DNA of 64,000 nt from Mesorhizobium sp. B4-1-3 (GCF_006439355.1 NZ_VFTG01000003.1:1-64000); one strand, 5' to 3'. Counted from the stretch's first letter, positions 48,031 to 58,005 are shown. Notes: generated by a model from the letters alone, not told the origin. Translations and numbers: made by a program.

Positions 48031-48453
48031 TCATCTCCTGGCGAGCAGGTCGCGGATTTCCGTCAGGAGTTGCACGTCGGCCGGCGGCGGGGCCGCGGGA
48101 GCGGCAGGCTTTTCCCGTTCCAGTCGCTTGCGCAGATTGTTCACCGCCTTGACCATCAGGAAGATGATGAAGGCCAGGATCAGGAAGTTCAGCACCACGG
48201 TGATGAAGGAGCCATAGGCGAAGACGGCGCCTTCTTTCTTGGCATCGGCCAGCGTGGCCGAATGGACGTTCGGGGACAGCCCTAAGAAGTAATTGTTGAA
48301 GTCCAGTCCGCCGAAAATTGCGCCGACGATCGGCATGATGATGTCGTTGACCAACGAATCGACGATCTTGCCGAAGGCAGCGCCGATGATGACACCGACG
48401 GCCAAATCCATGACATTGCCTTTGGAGATGAATTCCTGGAATTCTTTCAGCAT
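48031..48453 (-). CDS. mscL: Large-conductance mechanosensitive channel MscL
   Basis: A 140-residue two-helix channel subunit. [23 protein letters not shown] is the S1/TM1 hallmark, then [14 protein letters not shown], a periplasmic loop, TM2 ([18 protein letters not shown]) and the basic cytoplasmic helix ending in EIRDLLARR. It opens at high membrane tension to release solutes on hypo-osmotic shock. GGAGGG precedes the ATG. Its place in a genome with an ectoine system fits osmotic adaptation. Confidence 0.95.
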   Translation of the reverse strand: MLKEFQEFISKGNVMDLAVGVIIGAAFGKIVDSLVNDIIMPIVGAIFGGLDFNNYFLGLSPNVHSATLADAKKEGAVFAYGSFITVVLNFLILAFIIFLMVKAVNNLRKRLEREKPAAPAAPPPADVQLLTEIRDLLARR

Positions 48454-48758
48454 TCGACCCTCCTTGCATGACGGACCGTACTGCCGCCTCACCAGTGTCC
48501 TTCGGCGCCGGCCCGCGTCCACCATAACAAAAACCCCCAGTTGCAAAACCGGAAAAAAGGCGAAAGCACCGGTTTGTGTTTCCATAAACTCATCAAGCAC
48601 ATATGCACCGAAAGCCGCGATGGACTTAGGTCCCAAGCTGTGATTGCGTCTTGCTGAGCTGGGTCGGAGACCGGCTCTAAAACAAAAATAGAGCATGATG
48701 TCGTCCGAAAACCGCTTCACACTTTTCGGCATCATGCTCCAGGGAGGAAGAGCGGACC
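48454..48758. promoter_or_regulatory. mscL - sensor kinase divergent intergenic region with palindromic repeat
   Basis: A 305-bp gap. A palindrome with arms GAGCATGATG (48691-48700) and CATCATGCTC (48730-48739) and loop TCGTCCGAAAACCGCTTCAC in part ends only 20 bp before the kinase GTG start, so it should lie in its 5' leader. GGGAGGAAG follows as ribosome site. The rest holds no recognised feature. Confidence 0.55.
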
Positions 48759-51700
48759 GTGCAGGGTTGGTTCGTGGTCATCATCGCGATCGCCTACGTG
48801 ACGCTGCTTTTCGCCATCGCCAGCGTCGGCGACCGGCGCTCGGTGGCAGCCGGGCTCGGACGAGCGCGGCCCTTCATCTATGCGCTCAGCCTCGCCATCT
48901 ACTGCACCTCCTGGACCTTCTTCGGCTCGGTCGGCCTGTCCTCCGAGCGTGGCCTCGAATTCCTCGGCATCTATACCGGCCCGGTGCTGGTCTTCGTGTT
49001 CGGCTTCCCGCTGCTCAACCGCATGATCCGGCTGGCGAAAAGCGAGAAGATCACCTCGATCGCCGACTTCCTCGGCGCCCGTTACGGCAAGAGCTTCACC
49101 GTCGCGGCTATCGCGACGCTGATCGCAACCATCGGCGCCGTGCCTTATATCGCGCTGCAGCTCAAGGCGATCTCGGGCTCCGTCAGCCTGATGGTCGAGC
49201 ACTATACCGGCTCGCCGCCCTCTTTCGATCCGTTCGTCAGCGATATCTCGCTGGTGGTGGCGATGTTGCTGGCGCTGTTCGCGGTGCTGTTCGGCACCCG
49301 CCATGCCGACGCCACGGAACACCAGGACGGGCTGGTTCTGGCGGTGGCGGTCGAGACCGTGGTCAAGCTCGCCGCATTCATCGCCATCGGCCTGATGGTG
49401 ACTTTTCTCATCTTCGGCGGCCCAGGCGACATGATGACGGCGCTCTCTGGCAACGGCCAGGTGCGCAAGGCGATGGGCTACAATACCTCTCTAGCCACAT
49501 GGCTGGTGCTGACGACCTTGAGCGGCTTTGCCGTGCTGATGCTGCCGCGTCAGTTCTACGTCACCATCGTCGAGAACCGCAGCGAGGCGGAGTTGCGCAC
49601 GGCGACCTGGGTGTTCCCGCTCTACCTCGTGGCGATCAACCTCTTCGTGCTGCCGATCGCCTTTGCCGGTCTGTCGCTGGTCGGCGCCAAGACCAGCAGC
49701 GACCTCTATGTTTTGTCGCTGCCGCTGCTCAGCGGGCATGACCTGCTGGCGATGGCCGCCTTCGTCGGCGGCCTGTCGGCGGCGACCGCCATGGTGATCG
49801 TCGAGAGCGTCGCGCTGTCGATCATGATCTCCAACGATCTCGTCATCCCGCTGTTCGTACGCCGCGTGCTCAAGACCAGTTCCTCGGAGAACGAGGACTG
49901 GTCGACGCTGATCCTCAATGTGCGCCGCGCCTCGATCTTCGTCATGCTGTTCATCGCCTTCCTCTATTACCGCGAGAGCACAAATAGCGCGCGCCTGTCC
50001 TCGATCGGCCTGATGTCGTTCGCCGCGATCGCGCAATTCGCGCCAGCGCTGATCGGCGGGCTGATCTGGCGCCGCGCCAATGGCCGGGGGGCCGCGCTGG
50101 GCATGGTCGCCGGCATCGCCGTCTGGGGCTACACGCTGTTGCTCCCTTCACTCGTCGGCCCCTCTACCGACATCGTCGTCCACGGCCTGTTCGGCTTCGA
50201 GGCGCTGAAGCCGCAGGCGCTGTTCGGCACCGTAGGCGAGCCGCTGAATCACGGCGTGCTGTGGAGCCTCTCGGTCAACGCGCTGTTCTTCGTGCTGGGC
50301 TCTCTCTCCCGCGCGTCCGTGCCGCTGGAGCGCATCCAGGCGGCGATCTTCGTGCCGCGCGAGGCCGGCCCGATGCCCAGCCTGCGCCGCTTCCGCACCG
50401 CCGTCACCGTCAACGACCTGAAGGATACGATTTCGCGCTATCTCGGCGTCGAGCGCACGGAGCGTTCGTTCCAATCCTTCGAGAGGGACGCGAAAGTCTC
50501 GCTGCACGGTACCGAACAGGCCAGCATGGATGTCATCCGCTTCTCGGAGCAACTGCTGGCGAGCGCCGTCGGCTCGTCCTCGGCGCGGCTGATCCTGTCG
50601 CTGCTCTTCCGCCGCAACGACCGCGATTCCAAGGATGCCTTCAAGCTGCTCGACGACGCCACCGAGGCGCTGCAGCACAATCGCGACCTCTTACAGATCG
50701 CGCTCGACCAGATGGAGCAAGGCATCACCGTCTTCGACCGCGATTTCCGCCTGATCTGCTGGAACCGGCAATACCGGCTGCTGTTCGATCTGCCGGACGA
50801 GATGGGCCAGGTCGGCGTCTCGCTCGACAGGATCCTTCATCATCTGACCGAGCGCGGTGACATTCCCGCCGACCAGCGCGTGGCGATGCTCAACCGGCTG
50901 ACCAGTTTCGCCGGCCCGTGGCAGATGGAGCTGAAGACCAGCAGCCGCATCCTGGAACTGCGCTCCAACCCGATGCCCGACGGCGGCATCGTCGCCACCT
51001 ATGCCGATATTTCCGGCCGCGTCGAACAGGATTTGGCACTGAAGCGGGCCAATGAATCGCTGGAGCAGCGGGTCAAGACCCGCACCATCGAGCTCACCCG
51101 CGTGAACGAGGAGCTGGCGCAGGCGCAGATGCTGGCCGAGGAAGCCAATCTCGGCAAAACGCGCTTCCTCGCCGCCGCCGGCCACGACATCCTGCAACCG
51201 CTGAACGCCGCCCGGCTTTATTGCTCGTCGCTGATCGAGAAGGCAGGCAAGGGACCGGCCGGCAAGGCCGCGACGAACATCGAGTCCTCGCTGGAATCGG
51301 TCGAGACCATCCTCGGTGCCGTGCTCGATATATCGCGGCTCGACGCCGGCGCCATGAAGCCCGAAAACACCGCTTTCAGCCTCGGCGGGCTGCTCGGCCA
51401 GATCGGCAACGATTTCCGACCACTCGCCGCCGAAAAGAAGCTTGATCTGAAAATCATCCCGTCCTCGCTTGGCGTCATGACCGACCGCAATTTGTTGCGC
51501 CGGCTGATCCAGAACCTGGTGTCGAACGCCATCAAATACACGCGCGAGGGCCGCATCCTGGTCGGCGTGCGGCGGCGCGGCGAGCTGGCGGAGATCCAGG
51601 TGATCGACACCGGCATCGGCATTGCCGGTGACAAGCTCAACACCGTCTTCCACGAGTTCACGCGTCTCGAGGAGGGCGTGCGCGAGGCCGAAGGGCTTGG

Positions 51701-52244
51701 CCTGGGGCTCTCCATCGTCGACCGCATCGCCCGGGTGCTGAGGCTCGAAATCCGCATCTTCTCCGACCCCGGCAAGGGCACGCGCTTTTCCGTCATCCTG
51801 CCGGTCGCGGAGGTCGCGGCGCCGCCGCGTGAGATCGGCAAGGCGCCGGCCCGCTCCGCCTCGACGCTTGCCGGGCTCAATGTGCTTTGCATCGACAATG
51901 ATGCGCGCATCCTAGACGGCATGCGGCTGCTGCTCGAAGGCTGGGGCTGCCATGTCGAGACGGCGTCGGGGCCAGGCGATCTCCTCAAGCCCGGCGCGCC
52001 GAAGCCGGACCTCGTGCTGGCCGACTACCATCTCGACGGCGGCACCGGGCTCGACGCCATCGCCACGCTGCGCGCCGCCTACGGGCAGGACCTTGCCTGC
52101 GTGCTCGTCACCGCCGACCGCTCCAGCGAGGTGCTCGCGGCCGCCGGCCGGCTCGACATTCCGGTTATCAACAAGCCGCTGAAGCCGGCCGTGCTGCGCT
52201 CGATGATGGCGCGCGTCAGACCGCTGGCGCCAGCGGCGGAGTGA
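48759..52244 (+). CDS. SSF/STAC/PAS hybrid sensor histidine kinase, CrbS (MxtR)-like
   Basis: A 1,161-residue hybrid kinase. Residues 1 to about 510 are a sodium/solute symporter (SLC5) module with about 13 helices. A STAC-like linker follows ([39 protein letters not shown]). A PAS domain begins near 645, a coiled coil leads to the H-box [15 protein letters not shown] (His809), then HATPase and a receiver with Asp1089 in [10 protein letters not shown]. The order is that of CrbS/MxtR, which control acetate use. Start GTG. The partner regulator is encoded convergently, stop against stop. Confidence 0.85.
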   Translation: MQGWFVVIIAIAYVTLLFAIASVGDRRSVAAGLGRARPFIYALSLAIYCTSWTFFGSVGLSSERGLEFLGIYTGPVLVFVFGFPLLNRMIRLAKSEKITSIADFLGARYGKSFTVAAIATLIATIGAVPYIALQLKAISGSVSLMVEHYTGSPPSFDPFVSDISLVVAMLLALFAVLFGTRHADATEHQDGLVLAVAVETVVKLAAFIAIGLMVTFLIFGGPGDMMTALSGNGQVRKAMGYNTSLATWLVLTTLSGFAVLMLPRQFYVTIVENRSEAELRTATWVFPLYLVAINLFVLPIAFAGLSLVGAKTSSDLYVLSLPLLSGHDLLAMAAFVGGLSAATAMVIVESVALSIMISNDLVIPLFVRRVLKTSSSENEDWSTLILNVRRASIFVMLFIAFLYYRESTNSARLSSIGLMSFAAIAQFAPALIGGLIWRRANGRGAALGMVAGIAVWGYTLLLPSLVGPSTDIVVHGLFGFEALKPQALFGTVGEPLNHGVLWSLSVNALFFVLGSLSRASVPLERIQAAIFVPREAGPMPSLRRFRTAVTVNDLKDTISRYLGVERTERSFQSFERDAKVSLHGTEQASMDVIRFSEQLLASAVGSSSARLILSLLFRRNDRDSKDAFKLLDDATEALQHNRDLLQIALDQMEQGITVFDRDFRLICWNRQYRLLFDLPDEMGQVGVSLDRILHHLTERGDIPADQRVAMLNRLTSFAGPWQMELKTSSRILELRSNPMPDGGIVATYADISGRVEQDLALKRANESLEQRVKTRTIELTRVNEELAQAQMLAEEANLGKTRFLAAAGHDILQPLNAARLYCSSLIEKAGKGPAGKAATNIESSLESVETILGAVLDISRLDAGAMKPENTAFSLGGLLGQIGNDFRPLAAEKKLDLKIIPSSLGVMTDRNLLRRLIQNLVSNAIKYTREGRILVGVRRRGELAEIQVIDTGIGIAGDKLNTVFHEFTRLEEGVREAEGLGLGLSIVDRIARVLRLEIRIFSDPGKGTRFSVILPVAEVAAPPREIGKAPARSASTLAGLNVLCIDNDARILDGMRLLLEGWGCHVETASGPGDLLKPGAPKPDLVLADYHLDGGTGLDAIATLRAAYGQDLACVLVTADRSSEVLAAAGRLDIPVINKPLKPAVLRSMMARVRPLAPAAE

Positions 52245-52931
52245 TCAGCCGACCGGCTGCAGCGGATCGCCACCGATCTTCGACAGCTGGATGACCGCCT
52301 GGGTGCGGCTGTCGACGCCGAGCTTCTGCAGGATGGCCGAGACATGTGCCTTGATGGTGGCCTCGGAAACGCCGAGCTCATAGGCGATCTGCTTGTTGAG
52401 CAGGCCCTCCGCCAGCATGCCGAGCACACGCGTCTGCTGCGGCGTCAGAGCCTGCAAGCGCTTGATCAGGTCGGAGATTTCCGGATCGCGCTCGATGCCG
52501 AGCTCGATGCCGGCCGGCGCAGCGATATCGCCGGCAAGCACTGCCTGCACGGCGGCGCGGATTTCTTCCATGCTGGCCGATTTGGAGATGAAGCCGGAAG
52601 CGCCGAGATCGAGCGCGCGGCGGATGGTGACCGGATCGTCATGCGCCGACACCACCACCAGCGGCACCGCCGGATGGATGCCGCGCAGCGCAATCAGGCC
52701 AGAGAGGCCGCTGGCGCCCGGCATCGACAGGTCGAGCAACACCATGTCGACGTCCTCATTGGCGAGCACCAGCGCCTTGGCGCTTTCGAAATCCCCGGCC
52801 TCATGGATGGCGGCGACGTTGCCGATGCCGGCCAGCGCCTCTTTCAGCGCGCCGCGAAAAAGCGGATGGTCGTCGGCAATGACGAAGGTGTGGCCCGACG
52901 GCAAATAGTCCTCCCCCAATCCCATCATCAT
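52245..52931 (-). CDS. LuxR-type response regulator, CrbR (ErdR)-like
   Basis: A 228-residue NarL/FixJ-type regulator. The receiver has VIADDHPLFRGAL and Asp in VLLDLSMPGASG; the HTH is LTPQQTRVLGMLAEGLLNKQIAYELGVSEATIKAHVSAIL. Its stop codon directly abuts the kinase stop on the other strand. CrbR/ErdR-type regulators activate acetyl-CoA synthetase and related genes; that target is inferred from the partner's domain order. The start is taken at 52931 (MMMGLGED); three Met in a row make it uncertain by two codons. Confidence 0.85.
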   Translation of the reverse strand: MMMGLGEDYLPSGHTFVIADDHPLFRGALKEALAGIGNVAAIHEAGDFESAKALVLANEDVDMVLLDLSMPGASGLSGLIALRGIHPAVPLVVVSAHDDPVTIRRALDLGASGFISKSASMEEIRAAVQAVLAGDIAAPAGIELGIERDPEISDLIKRLQALTPQQTRVLGMLAEGLLNKQIAYELGVSEATIKAHVSAILQKLGVDSRTQAVIQLSKIGGDPLQPVG

Positions 52932-53036
52932 TTTCGTGCTTCTTGCTGGGACCAGAATGATTATGCGGCGGCGCGGTGCGTTTTCAAGCGGCAAAGGCCG
53001 CGCGTGGAGTTTTCCCCAGCGGTTCAGCTCTCGTTC

Positions 53037-53085
53037 TGCGCAATTCCAGACGGAAAACCGCTGCGCACTGTTCCTGGAACAGCGC
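53037..53085. repeat. Degenerate palindromic repeat
   Basis: GCGCAATTCCAGACGGAAAA and then CCGCTGCGCACTGTTCCTGG, ending in AACAGCGC, resemble the GCAATTCC-type repeats at 44.0 and 62.6 kb, but the arms are imperfect. It sits 7 bp past the stop of the leftward hypothetical gene's 3' end. Confidence 0.55.
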
Positions 53086-53091
53086 GCCGGT

Positions 53092-53523
53092 TCAGGTCTT
53101 CTGGTTCAGCTTGCCGCCGTCACCGTCTTCCTTGTCCATGTCCTTGACGATGTCCTTGAAGGTCCGGAAGAACTGCTGCATGTAGCCCATGGTCTTGTTG
53201 AAATCCTCTTGGCTGGGCAATTGCGATTCCAACCGCGCGGAGAGCGAGTTCTCGAGCTTGGCGACGCGCGCGTCGAGCGCCTTGACCGAATTGTCCAGGC
53301 GGTCGATCTCGTCCTGGTAGGCGGCACGCTCGTCGGCGGCCATCTTGCAGACGAGCTGACCGGTGCGCTCCTCGCAGATCGACATGGCGCCGGTCCTTGT
53401 GTCCATGCGGACATAGCCGTTGGCCGACTTCTCCAGCCGGTAGTGGTCGGTCTCTTCGGAATAGGCGGAAGCCGCAACCAGCGAGCAGAGCGCCGCCGGG
53501 ATAAGGATGTGCTGCAGACGCAT
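53092..53523 (-). CDS. Periplasmic coiled-coil hypothetical protein
   Basis: A 143-residue protein with a signal peptide (MRLQHILIPAALCSLVAASAYS). A short domain (HYRLEKSANGYVRMDTRTGAMSICEERTGQLVCKM), with a Cys pair that could form a disulphide, is followed by a heptad-rich helix (DEIDRLDNSVKALDARVAKLENSL) and an acidic tail. It is a widespread rhizobial hypothetical without known function. ATG 53523 is the only start that gives a signal peptide. Confidence 0.7.
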   Translation of the reverse strand: MRLQHILIPAALCSLVAASAYSEETDHYRLEKSANGYVRMDTRTGAMSICEERTGQLVCKMAADERAAYQDEIDRLDNSVKALDARVAKLENSLSARLESQLPSQEDFNKTMGYMQQFFRTFKDIVKDMDKEDGDGGKLNQKT

Positions 53524-53624
53524 ATCGTCCTCCATGAGCCGGTCATCGCACCTATCAGAGGTTTGCGCCGGAAATGGGGAAGACTTCGCTTCCCCGCATC
53601 TTCTGTTCGGATTATAGCGCAACA

Positions 53625-53972
53625 ATGTCTCAGATTATCTACAAGATCCTCGCCGAAGCCTTGTGGCGCGAAGCCGAGCGGAACGGCCGCTTCAGCGGCG
53701 CGCCGATCGATATCGTCGACGGCTTCATCCATTTCTCCACCGCCGCCCAGGTGCGCGAAACAGCGGCAAAGCATTTCGCGGGGCAAACGGACCTGTTGCT
53801 GGTTGCTGTCGATGCGGCGCAACTGGGCGATGCGCTGAAATACGAGGTGTCGCGCGGCGGCGCCCTGTTCCCGCATCTCTATGCTCCGCTGACCCTCGAT
53901 GCCGTCCTCTGGGTCAAGCCGCTGCCGCTCAGTGCCGGCGGCCACGAATTCCCGGCATTGGAGGGCGAATGA
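53625..53972 (+). CDS. DUF952 family protein
   Basis: A 115-residue protein. IYKILAEALWREAERNGRFSGAPIDIVDGFIHFSTAAQV and GALFPHLYAPLTLDAVLWVKPL are the DUF952 landmarks, including the conserved His in IHFST and HLY. The family resembles ADP-ribosyltransferase-like folds, but its function is unknown. It ends in an ATGA overlap with pyrD, a gene pairing common in Rhizobiales. Confidence 0.88.
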   Translation: MSQIIYKILAEALWREAERNGRFSGAPIDIVDGFIHFSTAAQVRETAAKHFAGQTDLLLVAVDAAQLGDALKYEVSRGGALFPHLYAPLTLDAVLWVKPLPLSAGGHEFPALEGE

Positions 53973-55042
53973 GCGTGCTCGACCGGATCGGCCAGAAGCT
54001 GCTTTTCTCCTTCGATCCGGAAACCGCCCATGGCCTGTCGATCGCGGCGTTGCGCTGCGGGCTGCCGGTCGGCGCGACGGGGCCGCGCGACGCGCGGCTC
54101 AAGATCAATCTCTGCGGCCTCGACTTCCCGAACCCGCTCGGCATGGCCGCCGGCTACGACAAGAACGCCGAAGTGCCGGACGCGCTGCTCGGTCTCGGCT
54201 TCGGCTTTGCCGAGGTCGGCACCATCACGCCGCTGCCGCAGTTCGGCAATCCGAAGCCGCGCATCTTCCGCCTGACGGCGGACGAGGCGGTGATCAACCG
54301 GCTGGGCTTCAACAATGACGGTCATGCGGCGGCTGAAAAACGACTTGCCGCGCGCAAGGGGCGGCCGGGGATCGTCGGCGTCAACGTCGGCGCCAACAAG
54401 GACAGCGCCGATCGCATCGCCGACTATGAGCGCGGCGTCGCCCGCTTCGCGCGCTATGCGAGCTATCTGACCGTCAACATCTCCTCGCCCAACACGCCGG
54501 GCCTGCGCAACATGCAGGCGCGCGAGCAGCTTGGCGAATTGCTGTCACGGGTGATGGCGGCGCGCGCCTCTGCCCGGCCGCCTGTCTTCCTCAAGATCGC
54601 GCCGGATCTCGTCGAAGCAGAGCTGGAAGACATCGCCGCCGAGGTCGCCGAGAAGAAGATCGACGGCGTCATCGTCTCCAACACGACGCTGGCGCGGACC
54701 CGATTGCGGAGCACGACCGTGGCAGGCGAAGCCGGCGGCCTTTCGGGCAAGCCGCTGTTCGAGCGTTCTACCGCCGTGCTCGCCCGCATGCGCAAGCTGC
54801 TCGGCCCAAGCATTGCCCTCATCGGTGTCGGCGGGGTCGATTCCGCCGAGACGGCGCTGGAGAAGATCCGCGCCGGGGCGGATCTGGTCCAACTCTACAC
54901 CGGCATGATCTATGCCGGACCGGCGCTGCCCGGGCGCATCGTCGCCGGCATGGCGCGGTTCATGGAACGCGAGCGGCTTGGCTCGATCAGGGAGCTGCGC
55001 GACTCGGCTTGCGAGCGCTGGGCTTCAAAGCCGATCAGCTGA
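53969..55042 (+). CDS. pyrD: Dihydroorotate dehydrogenase (quinone), class 2, PyrD
   Basis: A 357-residue membrane-associated flavoenzyme. The amphipathic N-terminal helix IGQKLLFSFDPETAHGLSI marks class 2. GMAAGYDKNAEV, GTITPLPQFGNPKPRIFRL, INRLGFNNDG, VNISSPNTPGLR (catalytic Ser) and GVGGVDSAE follow. It oxidises dihydroorotate to orotate, giving electrons to ubiquinone in pyrimidine synthesis. It overlaps the DUF952 gene by four bases and the convergent MATE gene by eight. Confidence 0.96.
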   Translation: MSVLDRIGQKLLFSFDPETAHGLSIAALRCGLPVGATGPRDARLKINLCGLDFPNPLGMAAGYDKNAEVPDALLGLGFGFAEVGTITPLPQFGNPKPRIFRLTADEAVINRLGFNNDGHAAAEKRLAARKGRPGIVGVNVGANKDSADRIADYERGVARFARYASYLTVNISSPNTPGLRNMQAREQLGELLSRVMAARASARPPVFLKIAPDLVEAELEDIAAEVAEKKIDGVIVSNTTLARTRLRSTTVAGEAGGLSGKPLFERSTAVLARMRKLLGPSIALIGVGGVDSAETALEKIRAGADLVQLYTGMIYAGPALPGRIVAGMARFMERERLGSIRELRDSACERWASKPIS

Positions 55043-56369
55043 AGGCTGTCCTCACCCTGAGCCTGAGCACCGTCAGCAGGCTCAAGCCGCGCACTAGCAG
55101 GAAAACATGCAGCGATGCCCACAGGCCGCTGTTGCCGAATGCCGGCGCCAGTGTGATGAGCGCGGCGCTGAAGATGAGGAACGACAATAGCATCATGTTG
55201 CGCATGTCGCGCGACCAGGTGGCGCCGATGAAGACGCCGTCCATCTGGAAGGCGAGCACGCCGCTCAGCGCCGTGAAGGCGGCCCACGGAAGATAAATGT
55301 CCGCGACCGCGCGGACCTCCGGCGACGTCGTCACCAGCGCCACCAGACCGGTGCCGGCGGTCAGCAGGACAAGCGTGGCGATACTGGCGAGACCAAACCC
55401 CCAGATCAGCGTCAGCCTGACCGCCTGCCGAAACGGGGCAGGCGCATGCGCGCCGATGGCGCGGCCGGCCAACTGCTCGGCGGCGGTAGCGAAGCCGTCG
55501 AGGAAATAGCCGGCGATGAGGAAGAAATTCATCAAGACCGCGTTGGCGGCGAGCGTCACCGTGCCGAACTGCGCGCCCTGCCTGGTGAACAGCGCGAAGG
55601 CAGCGAGCAGCGAGAAGGAGCGGATCATGATGTCGCGGTTGAGCGACAGCATGCGCCGGTAGGCCGGCAAATCCAGGATACGCCGGCGCGACGGCCGCTC
55701 CAGCTTGCGGAAGCGGCTGAGCACGATGGCAAGGCCGAGCAGCATGGCCAGGAACTCGCCGGTGACCGTCGCCCAGGCGACGCCGGCGACGCCCCAGCCG
55801 AGCTCGAGGCCGAGCAGGAAGCAGAGCGCGATGTTGATGCCGTTGAGCACCGCCTGCAGCATCAGCCCGAGCCCACCTTCACCGCGTCCCAACACGTAGC
55901 CCAGTACGGCGTAGTTGATCAGCGAGAAGGGCGCCGCCAGCAGCCTGATGCGGATATAGACCGACATGGCCGCGCTGACGCGCGGCTCGGCGCCCATGAA
56001 CCATTGACCGGCGACGGCAAAGAGCGGGGCAAGTGCCGCAAGGATGACGCCCACGGCGACCGCGATCAGCACGGCGCGCCAGAGCACCGCCTGTTCCTCC
56101 AGCGCATCGCCGCGTCCGAAGGCCTGGGCGACGAGACCGGTGGTGCCCGAACGCAGGAAGTTGAAGGTGGTGAAGACAACGTCGAAGACCAGCGATCCCG
56201 TCGCCAGGCCGCCAAGCAGCGCTGCGTCGCCGAACTGGCCGACAACCGCGGTGTCGACGATGCCGAGCAGCGGCGTCGTCAGATAGGCAAGCGTCATCGG
56301 CACGGCGATCGCCAGCACCGAGCGGTTGGTGACGGCGAACGACCTGGCGTTGGCTTGAGTCGCGTCCAA
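55035..56369 (-). CDS. MATE efflux family protein, DinF-like
   Basis: A 444-residue 12-helix exporter. PMTLAYLTTPLLGIVDTAVVGQFGDAALLGGLATGSLVFD is the typical first two helices of the DinF branch, and AAEQLAGRAIGAHAP and QMDGVFIGATWSRDMRNMM are branch motifs in the second half. These antiporters export drugs or metabolites with Na+ or H+. The start is TTG at 56369 (LDATQANARSF). The 3' end overlaps the pyrD end. Confidence 0.88.
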   Translation of the reverse strand: MDATQANARSFAVTNRSVLAIAVPMTLAYLTTPLLGIVDTAVVGQFGDAALLGGLATGSLVFDVVFTTFNFLRSGTTGLVAQAFGRGDALEEQAVLWRAVLIAVAVGVILAALAPLFAVAGQWFMGAEPRVSAAMSVYIRIRLLAAPFSLINYAVLGYVLGRGEGGLGLMLQAVLNGINIALCFLLGLELGWGVAGVAWATVTGEFLAMLLGLAIVLSRFRKLERPSRRRILDLPAYRRMLSLNRDIMIRSFSLLAAFALFTRQGAQFGTVTLAANAVLMNFFLIAGYFLDGFATAAEQLAGRAIGAHAPAPFRQAVRLTLIWGFGLASIATLVLLTAGTGLVALVTTSPEVRAVADIYLPWAAFTALSGVLAFQMDGVFIGATWSRDMRNMMLLSFLIFSAALITLAPAFGNSGLWASLHVFLLVRGLSLLTVLRLRVRTAFS

Positions 56370-56493
56370 GGGGCTTGCTGCCTGTTCGATTGCGGCTTGA
56401 TCGAGAACCCGATGTGCCCCAGTTTGCCGGCGTCACGCAACCAAATCCGCCGGACTGCCAGCCGAATTCCAAACCTGGCGCAGCCCCCGATCC

Positions 56494-56573
56494 ATGCCGC
56501 TGCAGATCGTCCATCACCCCGACTATGACGCCGGCTTCGCCGTCACCCATCGCTTTCCGATGAGCAAATATCC
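56494..56573 (+). pseudogene. 5' fragment of an HDAC-like (acetylpolyamine amidohydrolase superfamily) gene
   Basis: Reads MPLQIVHHPDYDAGFAVTHR then FPMSKYP, the normal start of bacterial histone-deacetylase-like proteins. It is cut after codon 26 by the insertion beginning at 56574. The rest of the gene resumes at 61699. Only this N-terminal strand remains here. Confidence 0.85.
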
Positions 56574-56596
56574 GGCATTATGGAGCAAACTCACCA
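56574..56596 (+). repeat. Left terminal inverted repeat and target duplication
   Basis: 23 bp, GGCATTATGGAGCAAACTCA plus CCA, identical to the reverse complement of 61676-61698. The direct repeat GCAAATATCC lies immediately outside at 56564-56573. Confidence 0.93.
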
Positions 56597-56628
56597 TAAA
56601 CGATGATGTTTGCCCATTGATGGTGGTG

Positions 56629-57483
56629 TTACGGATTTGCTGGCGGTGGCGCCGGCGCGGGAGCCGGTGGCGCGGTTGCGACGCAGTTGACTATCGCGCA
56701 TTTGATGGACGGCCAAAACGTGTTGACCACATTCGACGCGGCGTCTTTTAGGAATGGGGTGATAAGGATGAAAAGAACGGCCAGAATAGCGGTCAAGTAC
56801 ACTTTGAAGCTTTTAAGCTGAACGATATCTTCTTGCGCCACCTTCAGCTTCTCCGCCAACTGATACGCTGTGGTGAATTCACCCGATATTGCAGTTATCA
56901 TGCTCGCAGGGATTTTGTCGTGCCCCACTTTCCATGCCGTCCGTTGCATTTTCTTGTCTAGGTTTGTGATCCACAAAGGAAATATTCGATCGCCTCGCCT
57001 CAAATGAATTATGGTGGGACCGGCATTATATACCGCGAAGATAAGTTTGCCCTTATAACCAGGATCAACGTGAAACCCAGAGATGTTAACTAGCCCCAAG
57101 AACTTGGTCGATGCGCGGATTGAGATGAATCCGATCTTATCAAAAGGGAGTGCAACCTCCTCTTCTGTCAAGATGAAAGCAAATTGACCCGGCGCAATTG
57201 AGAACGCCTCGCCCTCTGAAAGCTTTTGAACTGTCTTCCCGGAGCCTAAACTGGAGACATATACTTCCTCGCCTATTGCGAGGTTGTAGTTCGCTCCATC
57301 TCGGTCAACGCCGTCCAGCTTGAAAGGCTTGACCGGCGCGTCCTCACTCTTCAGGGCTTTCCATGTGCCGTCGCTCCAAAAGCCGCTGGCGGGCTCATAG
57401 CTACTCGGCGATGTAGAATTGTCGGCCACGTAGCTCCCCCCGCCGCTGCCGTAGCTGTCCTTCGAGATCGATCTGGCGCTCAT
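56629..57483 (-). CDS. Membrane-anchored dCTP deaminase / dUTPase-fold protein
   Basis: A 284-residue protein. Residues about 95-175 match the Dcd/dUTPase fold: PGQFAFILTEEEVALP, SIRASTKFLGL (Arg123 at the catalytic Arg site), GFHVDPGYKGKLIFAVYNAG and LRRGDRIFPLWI. The Dcd general-base Glu (LE.YN) is Ala150 here, so deamination is unlikely. A membrane helix (228-245) and a Pro/Ala-rich tail follow. It overlaps the preceding gene by 83 bp; a GTG at 57429 with GGGGGGAG before it is a good alternative start. dCTP-pool enzymes are known in phage defence, so such a role is possible but unproven. Confidence 0.65.
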   Translation of the reverse strand: MSARSISKDSYGSGGGSYVADNSTSPSSYEPASGFWSDGTWKALKSEDAPVKPFKLDGVDRDGANYNLAIGEEVYVSSLGSGKTVQKLSEGEAFSIAPGQFAFILTEEEVALPFDKIGFISIRASTKFLGLVNISGFHVDPGYKGKLIFAVYNAGPTIIHLRRGDRIFPLWITNLDKKMQRTAWKVGHDKIPASMITAISGEFTTAYQLAEKLKVAQEDIVQLKSFKVYLTAILAVLFILITPFLKDAASNVVNTFWPSIKCAIVNCVATAPPAPAPAPPPANP

Positions 57484-57955
57484 CTGCCTGATGGATGGCC
57501 CAAGACATTATGTCCGCATTCGCCTTGTGAGCGATCGGGATGAATGCCTCCATATGGTCGATCTTCTCACAGGCATCCGCAAAGCGGCCGGCCGCGTCGG
57601 CGTAGGTGCGCAACGGATCGATCTGTCGCGCTTCCTTCGTCATGGGAGCCGGCGCTTCCAAATGCTGATGCATCGTGTTGGCTGCGCTAAGCGACACGAG
57701 AACGGTATCAATAATGGTCCGGTCGTAGGAGATCGGCTCGGCCGAACCGCGCGCGAGCCGTCCAACATACTTCGCAAAATGCAGCCCGTAGTGTTTCAGG
57801 CGATCATTTTTGGAAAGATGGAGGATATCGGTATGGTTGCGCGCATCGTGCCGGTATTGATCCTGCTGAAGGCGCAGCATGTCTGCGTCTGAAAACATCT
57901 CAGCAAAGCTCCCCTTGGCCGTCCCCGCCACGACCTGTATAGCGCCGCGAATCAC
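57401..57955 (-). CDS. Helical protein of unknown function, overlapping the Dcd-like gene
   Basis: A 184-residue mostly helical protein starting at GTG 57955; an ATG at 57898 preceded by AAGGGGAGC would give 165 residues. The segment QYRHDARNHTDILHLSKNDR, then LKHYGLHFAKYVGRLARG, recalls helices of all-alpha nucleotide pyrophosphohydrolase-like proteins, but the metal-binding EExxE motif is not seen. Overlap with the Dcd-like gene indicates coupled expression, so the two probably work together. Function not recognised. Confidence 0.55.
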   Translation of the reverse strand: MIRGAIQVVAGTAKGSFAEMFSDADMLRLQQDQYRHDARNHTDILHLSKNDRLKHYGLHFAKYVGRLARGSAEPISYDRTIIDTVLVSLSAANTMHQHLEAPAPMTKEARQIDPLRTYADAAGRFADACEKIDHMEAFIPIAHKANADIMSWAIHQADERQIDLEGQLRQRRGELRGRQFYIAE

Positions 57956-58005
57956 CGCTTAGCCGTGTACGCGAGGTTTTCCACAAATTAAAGGGCATGG
58001 GAATC

